Source: Bergeyella_A cardium (GTDB lineage Bacteria; Bacteroidota; Bacteroidia; Flavobacteriales; Weeksellaceae). From it: DNA of 64,000 bases. The notes below the pieces were generated by a model. The model made no database searches, had not been told where the DNA came from, and worked only from the letters and a program-made list of their open reading frames with translations. The translations under genes were made by a program, and so were the position numbers. The first letter of the stretch is position 1. Each line of letters opens with the position of its first letter. Positions 33,817-43,133 of the stretch are shown here, piece by piece. The stretch lies in the NCBI RefSeq assembly GCF_030012605.2, contig NZ_CP114055.2; one strand, 5' to 3'.

Positions 33817-36800
33817 TTTCCTGATGATATATTTACATTTCCTTGATTATTATAGATGTATGTCCCATCATTTGAAACTTTCTTATGAATCCAATTCTGA
33901 AACCATGCTTCTGAGAAGACCCCTCCTGTAACACTTCCTTTTCTCACGAAATTAAACGCTCGATTTAATCCTTGGTGATATTTCCCATTTTGTCCTGTAC
34001 CCCTTCTATTTTCAGCTGAGAATACATGTCCATATGGATATAAAGGCTTTCCATCAGGTCCCTTAGATCCAAATTCAGGCCAGTATCCGCTAAAATTCTG
34101 GTAGCCAAATTCTATCCCTCCTACATTTATAGCTATTCCTCCAGTCCATCCTGCGTCTGTCTTTTTATTATATAATAAATCAGAACCATATGCACTAGCA
34201 TCATTATTTGTAGAAAAAGAGAAATTATTGCCAAACCTTCCTCCTGCAAACCCTTGTGATTGTATACCAGGACCATCTCCTAATGCATTTATAGCAGAAT
34301 TATAAGTAAGCATTTGTCCATAGGAAAGTGAACTATCAAAGGTGTTATTAAAAGGAGAAGGAGTATTATAGTTTAATGTATAGAAATTATGAGGTGTTCC
34401 CGTACCATTTCCTATACTTGCATAGGCTCCCGCTGTTAAGTCGTATTGTACCCCTTTCGTCATATAAGATGTTCCTAACTGTTGTCCTCCATATACATTT
34501 GCACTTGCAAATGCTACAGCTTGGAAGTTAGGTGTTCTATACTGAACACCAGCAGATATTCCGGCATTAAAGTTGATACCATTGCTACCTATTCCTATAC
34601 TAACACCTATTCTAAAACCAAAACTTATTGGTGGGTCTTCTCCACTTCTTCCATCAGGGTCTACTAACATTATCGGGTTATTATTGGTATATGCGTACGG
34701 TGTCATTGTTTTTTCTGCCAATGGGTCTACATTCAAGAAAATGCTTACTCTCGGGTCATAGTATCTTGCTCCGTAGTAGTATAATCCAGTTTCGCTGTCT
34801 AGTTCTTTACCGTTGAAAAGGTATGGCATAGTGTGCTCTGTATTATGCTCATCAAATAATATCTCTCCGAAGGCTATGTATTCTGTGTGCTGGGAGACTT
34901 TGCCGTCTTGTCCAGTGATATACGATGAGCTACCGAGGTGGTCAGGGTGGTAGAAGAAGATGTTTTTTTCACGGATGCCATTAGGGATGAAGCCAAAGCC
35001 ACCTTGTGCGGTATCTGGGGAGATAGGTTCGCCGAATTGTACAGGAGGACCGGGTACATCGCCAGGAGGGTTGAATTTAGGTGGTCGAGGCCATCCTTCT
35101 GGCGGTTCTTGGTTTTGGGAGATATCTTTCCAATCGATGGAAGGGTAGGGCTGCCCAGTATATTCGGGGGTGGCGTAGATACCGTGCTGGGTAGGCGGAC
35201 CAGGGGGTACGCCAAGGCTTTGGATGTATTTATCTCGCGCCTGCTGCATAAGAGCCGACTGGCGTATGAAGTTGATACCCCCAGCATTGATTTGTGCAGG
35301 TTGGGTAAAGGTGCCCTCACCGAGTTTTGAGACAATTCTGCTGGTTCCCTCGAAATAATGTTTGGTAAACCGCCCTTTATTCACCACAAAGTAAGGGCTG
35401 ATGTATGCGGTGTAGTTATCGGTATGATTGATGATAGCGGAGGTCTGCCCATTGATAACGACTTTGCTGGACTCTCCGCTGCTTTTGAGTGCCCGCTCTC
35501 CTTTGTGGTCGTAGGTGTAGAAATGCAGTCGCCCATTATCATTAATCCCGAGTAGTCTGTTTTCCTCATCCCAATTCATAGATCGGAAGGACTTAAACTC
35601 GTCGTAGTAAGTAGGGTTACCGTTTCCATCGTAGGAGTAGGAGCGGGGTTTTGGCTTACCGAGTTCTTGGATAGAAGACGGTGCATTCGGGTGGTTTTTA
35701 TCGTTATAGAGATAGCTGAGCGTATATCCTTTTGGTGTGCCATTGAGATTATGGTTTAGCGCCTTTTGTGTAATGCCACCGAGCTTGTTATAAGTCATTT
35801 GTAGGCTGTAGTCTGCCTGCTGGATTTCTCCTGAGAAAGAACCTTTTGCATTAATAAGCCTGTTGAGCTCGTCGTACTGATAGGAATATGAGCTGGCACC
35901 CCCGAGCAGGTTGTGAAGAGCAGGAGCTTGATTATCAACTTTGAGGATATTGCCCACAAGGTCGTAGGAGTAGGTATTGTTTTGGAAGAGTATAGGGTTT
36001 TGCCCCTTTTGTATGCTTATAGACTTGAGAGCGGATAGCCTGCGCATTATAGGGTCATAGGTATAATGGGTTTCGGTATTATTACCAAAGAGTCGATATA
36101 TCTTTTGCTCAAACTCGTCATACCCCTGCTGTTTAATGTAGATGTATTCTTTGTCGGTATCTTGTGGCTGGCTACTTCCTGCTGGTGGATTTATGCCTGC
36201 AGGTTTATTTCCCGGGTCTTTAAACCCAATGAGAGACTGGAGGTTCCCCGCGCGGTTATAGTGGTAGTGGAGTACCTCGCCATCAGGATATACCATTTTC
36301 TGAATACGATTCCAGGAGTCGTATTCGTACTGAGTGATGTAGGTCTGAATATCAGTAGGCGTAATTCTTATGGTTCGGATTTCTTTGGTGATTTCTCCGA
36401 GGCTTCCATAGAAATATTCCACACCTCCAGAGGCATCTTCTACGAGCCATAGCCTACCTCTTCGGCTTGGAGATTCGGAGGCTTTTCCGTAGTGGTATCG
36501 CACATTGTTTTCTGGGTGCTTAGGGTATTTTATTTCTTTAAGTCTATTAAAATCATAGTGATAGGTAATGGCTGCATCTGGCATTTGCTCCCGTATTTGG
36601 GAAGTTTGCCTTTTGATGAGGTTTCCCGCAGGGTCGTATTGTAGAGTGGTAGTCCCTGCATCTGGATGGATGAGTTTGGTTCTCCTACCGAGCAGGTCAT
36701 AGAAACTTTCGGTAATATTTCCGTGGGCATCGGTTACAGAGCGTAGTTCTCCGATAGCAGAGTATTTATAGAGGGTTTCGATACCCGTAGGCTGAACTTG

Positions 36801-39800
36801 TTTTAGGGTTCTTCCCTGTACATCGGTAAAGGAAGCAGAAGCCCTGCCGAGAGCATCGGTAATAGTGGTTTTAAGCACTTTTTCATTTGCCCCTAAATGT
36901 TCTATGGTAGCGATTTGATATTGGGTTTTGATGGAAGACTGGTCAGGGAGAATCTGCTCTATAACGCGGTCTTTTTCATCATAGATATTTTTTGTTGGAG
37001 GCTGGGGAGAGATTCTATCCTCAAAGTTTTCGGATATAGGTGCAGTAGTAGGGTAGTAGGATTCTGTAACCCTTCCAAGAGCATCATAGATTTGCTTTCC
37101 AGAGATGATGTGCTTGATGTCATCAGGAGTGTCTTTAGCTTTAAATATAGAAGCAGTTTTCTTTACTTGAATTACTCTACCTAATCCATCGGAGTAGGTA
37201 TAAGTTTCTATATTGGCATTATGCTGAGAGTCGTAGTTTAAGGTTTTAGCATAAGGTACTTTTTCGAGAGGATAATACTCATAGGCTACGGTGTAAGGTT
37301 TCTCAGCTTTGGCTTCCTTAGGTGCGAGAATAGAAGCGGTACGCCCTTTATCATCAAGTGTATAGAGGATGCTCTCGCCATTCCTGTCGGTAGTTTTAAC
37401 AGGAGTATTAAAACGATAATCATACTCCATAGAGGAGGTATAACCGAAGTGGTCAGTAATTTTAGTAATATGGCTATGGGTAGGCTCATCATACTCATAA
37501 GAGAGGGTAGATTGCTCGCCTTTATAGTTTTGAGCTCCAATGATTTTTGAGAGGTTTCCATAACTGTCATACGAGAGTTCGGTAGAAGAAGTGGTACTTG
37601 CATCTGAGAACTGTGTGATACGGGTAACTTCTGCAGTTTGAGGGTTGATTTCTGCGGTTCGTTTTCTTACAGTGCCGTAGATGTCTTTTACTTCTAAAGA
37701 CTTAGGGATACCGCCAAAGTAAGGAGAAGCACTTTCGTGGTACTCAATTTCTGCGGTGATTTTGGAGGTATTGGTGCCATTACCATTATCGGTATAGGAG
37801 ATGATGTTCCCGTGGCTGTCGTATGATTTTTCAATGCTTGTTTCGAGGAAATCTGGACCTTCATAGACTTTAGAATATTCTTTTACAGGGGCTATAAAGA
37901 GCGATGGAGTATTAGCCATCAGCCAGGCTGAAGAATCAAGATTCGCAGCAGAGAGCGGATTTGAAGTCTCTACTTTGCCTGTGGAGGTATTCACCGGGAG
38001 GATGATGTACTCATTGTGAGCCTCGGATATGAGTTTATTGTTTTTATCAAAGGTAGATGTTTTTTTGAGTAGCCCTTTGCGGTAGAAGTCTTTATTGAAA
38101 TACTCCTGTAATGAAGACCTTAGGACTTTGGATGTTTTAGGGTCTAAGACTTCTTGTTTTACGGTTTCATATCCATAGAAAGCTCTTTCCCAACGGTCGT
38201 AGTAAGGGTTTTGATAAGTATATTGAGTAATAGAGTAGTCTTCTCCATCTCCAGTATGCCCATCGAATGAAGATACTTTTGCAAGTTTCCAGTGAGAGTT
38301 TGGGTTTTGATAGGTAGGGGGCGTCCAAGAGTAATCGATTTCAAAAGTACTTCCTGTAGCATTGGAAATGGACTTGAGGAAGTTGGTACGCCCGATATTG
38401 GATAGCGCCACACGCAGGTCATCTTCATTTTCAGAGATGATATAGTCTAAATGCCCATCTCCATTGATGTCCATAAAAGTAGCTTCGGAGCGGTTGGTAT
38501 TTGTACCGTATGACCCTCCTGATGTAATGCTGAATCTAATAAACCACAGACTAAAAGGAATAGAGAAATCAGCACTACCACCATAACTTACAGATACGCT
38601 TTCAGTTGATTTTTCTATAGGGATGGTAATGGGGTTTTCACTCCATTTATTTCCAAGATTCGGATAGATGAGGATTGTGCTTTCCTTGTAGATAACCTTA
38701 TCTACAAGTCCATCGCCTGTAAGGTCTAAGAGCTGGTTTTGCATTTGGTTATTAGATCGGGTATAGTTGAGCCCACCTTTAAAGGAACCGGCATAGGCGG
38801 AGTATCCTAATCCAGCAGAAAAATTAGATGTATATCCAGCATTAATTTTTTGAAGATTAATTTCTTTATTTTGAGAGAAGGAATACCCCAAGTTATAGCT
38901 CACATTATTTTGAGAGATACGGTCTGTAAGTCCATCGCCATTAATATCGGTGTGGGTGTATTCCGAATGGTCATTCCCTCCAGATAGCCCTCCGGATATA
39001 GAGACTGAGTTTTTTACCTTATTGGCATCCTGGCTACCCGAAGATTTATAATTTACAGTGATGAGAGAGGATTTAGGTTCTCCGTGCTGGAAACCGCCAT
39101 TAAAAGATTTACCAGTAGTAGTGGTCTTAGATGAAGCAAAGTTGCCAATATTGGTTGTTTGTGAGGAGAGATTTCCTTTTGGAGCGGTAAACTGTACATT
39201 ATTTCCGCGGATAAAATCGGGAAATCTATCGCCATTGAGGTCAGCCATTGTTTGGGTAACGAAAGCATCGCCTAATGAATGAGATGCGTTTAAATTATCA
39301 CTTGAGAAAGAATGACTTTTGCTTTCATTAATCATTGCGAGAGCAAGCCCCATTCCTCCTTGGATATTGGGGAGGGAGAAGTCAAGGTACTGTTCAAGGT
39401 CATTTTCTCCTAATCTGGATGGTGACATTAGCTCTGGTGCTACAAAGATGTCATCTTCAAGTCCAAAGTGTTTTTTTAGAGGATAGTTAGCCGTAGTTCT
39501 TATAAAGTAGGCTTTGGAGGTTTCCATTCCAGAGTTGGAATCTATATTAGGATTATTTTCGTCTATATTAGGTTTTCCATCATCTGTATCGTCATAGTTT
39601 CCTTTGTGGTCGGTGAGCCTTGTTCTATCGATAATCTCATTAGCCAAGGTACCATTGAGTATGAAAGAGCCCCAGTTTCGGAATTCTTTTCCAAAGAGAG
39701 TTTGGGTGTATGGTTCTTCAAAAGGCTCATAGATAGCATATTTTTTGTGTTTTTGCTCTGTAGTAATGATTTCATATTTCTCATTTGGATAACGAGGGTC

Positions 39801-42800
39801 GTTACTCGGGATTTTAATAGAGTCTTTAATTTGGAGATTAATAGCTATTTCATTGTTTTTAAGTATTCTGGCAATGCTTTTATCTTTGTTTTTGTTCCAA
39901 ATACTTACTTCTAAAAACAAATCTTTATTTGCTACGATAGAGTCTCTGATAATTTCCTGCGGAGGTGTAATATTGGAAATGTTACCGTTATTAATAGAAT
40001 ATTTACGGCGAGACATTACCTTCCCGTTTTGCTTAGCGGAGAGGAGTACTTCTCCCTCAAGGCTAGAGAGTAGCGCTGTATCAGGAATATCTAAGGAAAG
40101 CCTAAGTTTTCCTTTTTGCTGAGGCGTTACAAGAACAGGGAAATAGTGCTCATCAACTTTATTAAATATACCGAAGTTAACATTAAGTTTTACTGATGTT
40201 TTTTGATTTTGATTAGATGAAGAGGAAAAAGAGATTTCTGGAGTGAAATTAATGTCTTGCCAATTGATTTCAGTAGGGCTGTCAACTCTGATTTCTATAG
40301 ACTCTCCAGCCTCGAAAGAGCCTATATTAAGGGAGCTTATATCCAGAGAGCCTTCATCATCTGAAAATACTCTTTCAAAGAGGGTTGTTTTTTGTTCAAA
40401 GGTAATATCGTATTTATTAATCCTTAAAATGACTTTATCGGTAGTTCTTTTTTTCTTGAATATTCCTTTGAGCTCAGGTTGAGAAGCTTCTGTAAATGTA
40501 TAAACTTTAACGGCCGAAGAAAGGCTATCGCTAACGGATGAGTAGTTTTTTAAGTCGAGACCATTATAGTCTTTTTGGTCGTTGATTAGTGAGTAGGATA
40601 TTTGCTGCGTCCAAGAAGTGAGGTCATAATTGCCATCATATTTTGAGGATAGTCTGAAAAATAGAGTTTCTCCTTTTTCTATTTGGAGAGAATCTTTTCT
40701 GGTTTTTAGGGTGTAGTCATCTGCTGAGATATCTTCTTTCCAAAGAAGGGAGTCTTTGTGCTGTACAAATAATCTTACTCCATCAGCTTTTGGGGAGCCA
40801 TCATTTTTCTTATATTTTTGTCTTTCTTGAGAATGGTTTTCTAAGAGTTTATATTGATGTTTAATTTTAATAAATCCAGAATGGGGAGCTGTCCAAGTTC
40901 TTACAACATCGTGTAGAGGATTGATAAGTTTCAAGCTGTCTTTATTTATCGAAGTGTGCCCACCAGATGATAGAGGAGCACTGCTTGCATTAATAGGGAA
41001 AGGAGTTCTAGTACTGCTGTTTTCAAAGTGAGGAACACCATTGATGAGTCTATTATAATAAACGATGCCATTATTCGCGAAATCTACGAGACCATCTCCA
41101 TTAAAATCCATAAAGTAGCTTTCAGTTCTGCTTCTGGATATTTGCCTGTCATACCCTACATTTACCGCTATTTTTCCGTTAAGTTGAAGGCTGGCTCCAA
41201 AATTATAGGTGTTAGACTTGGTTTTCCCCAAGTGAGGGAGATTTATTTGTATGCTTTCGGTAGAGAATCCATTTTTCCCAGATGCGGATAAATTTTTATG
41301 ATAATAGACTTTATCATCTTTTATAAAGATTTTATCTGGCAGATTGTCTCCATCTATGTCTTGGAGTATTACTTTGGCATCAGTCTTTCCCCAGGCACTT
41401 CCTCCGTGTCCTCCTATGGTATTTTCATTAAATTTTCCAATACCTGGTATTCCTATTCCCAGTCTAAAGTTTACACCCCCACTTTCAGATCTTGATGTTC
41501 CTGCCAAGGTAGGCTTGCCCGAAAAGCCATCAATACCCAAGAAAGTATACTTAAGGTCATCCTTTGGTGTTTCCCATTTTTGGATATCTGAGAAGAGACC
41601 TTTTTCTTTTACATCATCGTAGTAGTCGAGTTTATGGGAGTAGAAGAGGTTATTTTTAGCATCAAGGGATTTAATTTCTGTGAGGAGTGTTTTATGGAAT
41701 TGCCCTTCTTTGTATACGAATTCATAAGCCCTGATGAGCTGATCTTGGTATTTAATTTCAATTCTTTTCAGGAGTTTATTAAATTCCTGCTTAAAGCCAA
41801 GCCTTCCAGAGATTTGTACATCTTCTCTTCCTCCTTCGGTAATAAAATGAATGGAGTATGCACCTTTATCACCAGTTTTTCCTGTGTAGTAGATGGTTTT
41901 AGGGTAGAGGGCACCGTTTTCCTCAATATATTCATAGGAGATGGTATTTCCTTTAAGATCTTCCTGTTTGGCTATAGCCCAGTAGCCGATATTTCCAGAG
42001 GCATCTTTGAGTTGTGCCCCATTTCCACCATAGGTAGTTGTAGCTCCAGATTTTGAGTTAATCAGCCAAAGATAGTTTTGGGGAGAGTTTCCTTTTCGTA
42101 TGATTTTATTAAATCCTCCTTCGTGCCTTGGGAAAAATTGTTTGTCGGAGGTTCTGTCTTCCCAGTCCTGTCTATGAGCATTAGGTAGGAGTTCTTCACC
42201 AGAGAGGGTATAAGATTCTGTTTCTTTTTGAGTATCATATCTCGGCACTCCCCACCGTGTATCTATATTAATGGAAGGTAAAGAAAGATTCCAGCCTGTA
42301 CCGAGCCAGGAATGTCCATTTTCGTGCCCATAAGAGAGGGTGAGTGAGGGTTGCATTCCTGCTCTCCCTTTAGGAAGGAGTATATTAAATGAGGTGCTTG
42401 CACTTCCTTCTGAGTTTGCTGTAGGTGGAGCAATAGTTTCTATACCCACGAAAGGTTCAGAGGCTTTTAGTCCGCTAATGCTTGTTGGTGTGAAGCCTGA
42501 GGTATCGGGAGACTCAGGTTGTTTAATAATCCCAGCAATAAAGTCAGAGAAACCATTAGTTTTTGCACTTACTCTGTCTGAACCTGCTTCTATTTTATCC
42601 CTTTGAAGTTTTTTCCAGTTTTTAGTTTCTTTATCAAAGATGAAAATATCAATATCTTTTTCGGTATATCCATCGGGGATTTTGGTTTTATCATAAGAGA
42701 TAGCGACTTGAATCTCTTTTTGGAGTTTGATATTTTGAGGAAGAATCCGATAGCCAGCAGCCTCTTTTGTTAGATTAACAATATTAGGAGGGAGATGCAG

Positions 42801-43130
42801 ATTACTTTCCATTAGGTTGATAATAGAAAGTCTAAGGTCTCTCTTGATAGCATATTCGGGTATGTTGATGGATAGTCCTTTGTAGTTAATAGTATTAGCA
42901 GACTTTCTAAATATTTTTTGCTGAAAATGAGTAGCAGATGGGTGCTCAATATCATTAATATCTCCAGTGTATTTTTGTTTATTATTTGGAGTTTTCTCGC
43001 CTTTGATAAGGGAGAGGAGAGTAGGGTTTTTATCAATATTGGAAAGCACAGACTTTGCCCAAGGGGTTGCGACCAGTCCGCTGGTAAAGAGGAGAAGGAT
43101 GATAATATATAGAAAGGCGTTTTTTTTCAT
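33813..43130 (-). CDS. Giant SpvB/TcB-like Rhs polymorphic toxin (3105 aa) with Ntox23-like tip
   Basis: Parent protein of the array. N-terminal signal peptide (MKKNAFLYIIILLLFTSGLV). SpvB-type domain from ~230 (ASTSFNILLPKGRAGMQPSL, TLSYGHENGHSWLGTGWNLS). FG-GAP/VCBS-like calcium repeats (DIDGDNLPDK, DFNGDGLVDF, DLNGDRFPDF, DINGDGLTDR, DLTGDGLVDK, DINGDGHLDY) and a TcdB-like middle. Many YD/Rhs repeats, ~1700-2700 (YEYDSWNRIQKMVYPDGEVL). Rhs core ~2720-2830 (FFYHPDHLGSSS, GARYYDPRVSIF, MLVDPDGRSG). The Rhs shell normally encapsulates the toxin tip. The last ~270 residues (GVSIGIGSNGINFNAGISAG, RRGTGQNGKYHQGLNRAFNF) look like polymorphic toxin type 23. There is no PAAR, VgrG or TcA partner in the window. 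It is last in a four-gene operon, 3 bp after the T9SS-tailed gene. Confidence 0.88.
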   Translation of the reverse strand: MKKNAFLYIIILLLFTSGLVATPWAKSVLSNIDKNPTLLSLIKGEKTPNNKQKYTGDINDIEHPSATHFQQKIFRKSANTINYKGLSINIPEYAIKRDLRLSIINLMESNLHLPPNIVNLTKEAAGYRILPQNIKLQKEIQVAISYDKTKIPDGYTEKDIDIFIFDKETKNWKKLQRDKIEAGSDRVSAKTNGFSDFIAGIIKQPESPDTSGFTPTSISGLKASEPFVGIETIAPPTANSEGSASTSFNILLPKGRAGMQPSLTLSYGHENGHSWLGTGWNLSLPSINIDTRWGVPRYDTQKETESYTLSGEELLPNAHRQDWEDRTSDKQFFPRHEGGFNKIIRKGNSPQNYLWLINSKSGATTTYGGNGAQLKDASGNIGYWAIAKQEDLKGNTISYEYIEENGALYPKTIYYTGKTGDKGAYSIHFITEGGREDVQISGRLGFKQEFNKLLKRIEIKYQDQLIRAYEFVYKEGQFHKTLLTEIKSLDAKNNLFYSHKLDYYDDVKEKGLFSDIQKWETPKDDLKYTFLGIDGFSGKPTLAGTSRSESGGVNFRLGIGIPGIGKFNENTIGGHGGSAWGKTDAKVILQDIDGDNLPDKIFIKDDKVYYHKNLSASGKNGFSTESIQINLPHLGKTKSNTYNFGASLQLNGKIAVNVGYDRQISRSRTESYFMDFNGDGLVDFANNGIVYYNRLINGVPHFENSSTRTPFPINASSAPLSSGGHTSINKDSLKLINPLHDVVRTWTAPHSGFIKIKHQYKLLENHSQERQKYKKNDGSPKADGVRLFVQHKDSLLWKEDISADDYTLKTRKDSLQIEKGETLFFRLSSKYDGNYDLTSWTQQISYSLINDQKDYNGLDLKNYSSVSDSLSSAVKVYTFTEASQPELKGIFKKKRTTDKVILRINKYDITFEQKTTLFERVFSDDEGSLDISSLNIGSFEAGESIEIRVDSPTEINWQDINFTPEISFSSSSNQNQKTSVKLNVNFGIFNKVDEHYFPVLVTPQQKGKLRLSLDIPDTALLSSLEGEVLLSAKQNGKVMSRRKYSINNGNISNITPPQEIIRDSIVANKDLFLEVSIWNKNKDKSIARILKNNEIAINLQIKDSIKIPSNDPRYPNEKYEIITTEQKHKKYAIYEPFEEPYTQTLFGKEFRNWGSFILNGTLANEIIDRTRLTDHKGNYDDTDDGKPNIDENNPNIDSNSGMETSKAYFIRTTANYPLKKHFGLEDDIFVAPELMSPSRLGENDLEQYLDFSLPNIQGGMGLALAMINESKSHSFSSDNLNASHSLGDAFVTQTMADLNGDRFPDFIRGNNVQFTAPKGNLSSQTTNIGNFASSKTTTTGKSFNGGFQHGEPKSSLITVNYKSSGSQDANKVKNSVSISGGLSGGNDHSEYTHTDINGDGLTDRISQNNVSYNLGYSFSQNKEINLQKINAGYTSNFSAGLGYSAYAGSFKGGLNYTRSNNQMQNQLLDLTGDGLVDKVIYKESTILIYPNLGNKWSENPITIPIEKSTESVSVSYGGSADFSIPFSLWFIRFSITSGGSYGTNTNRSEATFMDINGDGHLDYIISENEDDLRVALSNIGRTNFLKSISNATGSTFEIDYSWTPPTYQNPNSHWKLAKVSSFDGHTGDGEDYSITQYTYQNPYYDRWERAFYGYETVKQEVLDPKTSKVLRSSLQEYFNKDFYRKGLLKKTSTFDKNNKLISEAHNEYIILPVNTSTGKVETSNPLSAANLDSSAWLMANTPSLFIAPVKEYSKVYEGPDFLETSIEKSYDSHGNIISYTDNGNGTNTSKITAEIEYHESASPYFGGIPKSLEVKDIYGTVRKRTAEINPQTAEVTRITQFSDASTTSSTELSYDSYGNLSKIIGAQNYKGEQSTLSYEYDEPTHSHITKITDHFGYTSSMEYDYRFNTPVKTTDRNGESILYTLDDKGRTASILAPKEAKAEKPYTVAYEYYPLEKVPYAKTLNYDSQHNANIETYTYSDGLGRVIQVKKTASIFKAKDTPDDIKHIISGKQIYDALGRVTESYYPTTAPISENFEDRISPQPPTKNIYDEKDRVIEQILPDQSSIKTQYQIATIEHLGANEKVLKTTITDALGRASASFTDVQGRTLKQVQPTGIETLYKYSAIGELRSVTDAHGNITESFYDLLGRRTKLIHPDAGTTTLQYDPAGNLIKRQTSQIREQMPDAAITYHYDFNRLKEIKYPKHPENNVRYHYGKASESPSRRGRLWLVEDASGGVEYFYGSLGEITKEIRTIRITPTDIQTYITQYEYDSWNRIQKMVYPDGEVLHYHYNRAGNLQSLIGFKDPGNKPAGINPPAGSSQPQDTDKEYIYIKQQGYDEFEQKIYRLFGNNTETHYTYDPIMRRLSALKSISIQKGQNPILFQNNTYSYDLVGNILKVDNQAPALHNLLGGASSYSYQYDELNRLINAKGSFSGEIQQADYSLQMTYNKLGGITQKALNHNLNGTPKGYTLSYLYNDKNHPNAPSSIQELGKPKPRSYSYDGNGNPTYYDEFKSFRSMNWDEENRLLGINDNGRLHFYTYDHKGERALKSSGESSKVVINGQTSAIINHTDNYTAYISPYFVVNKGRFTKHYFEGTSRIVSKLGEGTFTQPAQINAGGINFIRQSALMQQARDKYIQSLGVPPGPPTQHGIYATPEYTGQPYPSIDWKDISQNQEPPEGWPRPPKFNPPGDVPGPPVQFGEPISPDTAQGGFGFIPNGIREKNIFFYHPDHLGSSSYITGQDGKVSQHTEYIAFGEILFDEHNTEHTMPYLFNGKELDSETGLYYYGARYYDPRVSIFLNVDPLAEKTMTPYAYTNNNPIMLVDPDGRSGEDPPISFGFRIGVSIGIGSNGINFNAGISAGVQYRTPNFQAVAFASANVYGGQQLGTSYMTKGVQYDLTAGAYASIGNGTGTPHNFYTLNYNTPSPFNNTFDSSLSYGQMLTYNSAINALGDGPGIQSQGFAGGRFGNNFSFSTNNDASAYGSDLLYNKKTDAGWTGGIAINVGGIEFGYQNFSGYWPEFGSKGPDGKPLYPYGHVFSAENRRGTGQNGKYHQGLNRAFNFVRKGSVTGGVFSEAWFQNWIHKKVSNDGTYIYNNQGNVNISSGK

Positions 43131-43133
43131 CTT

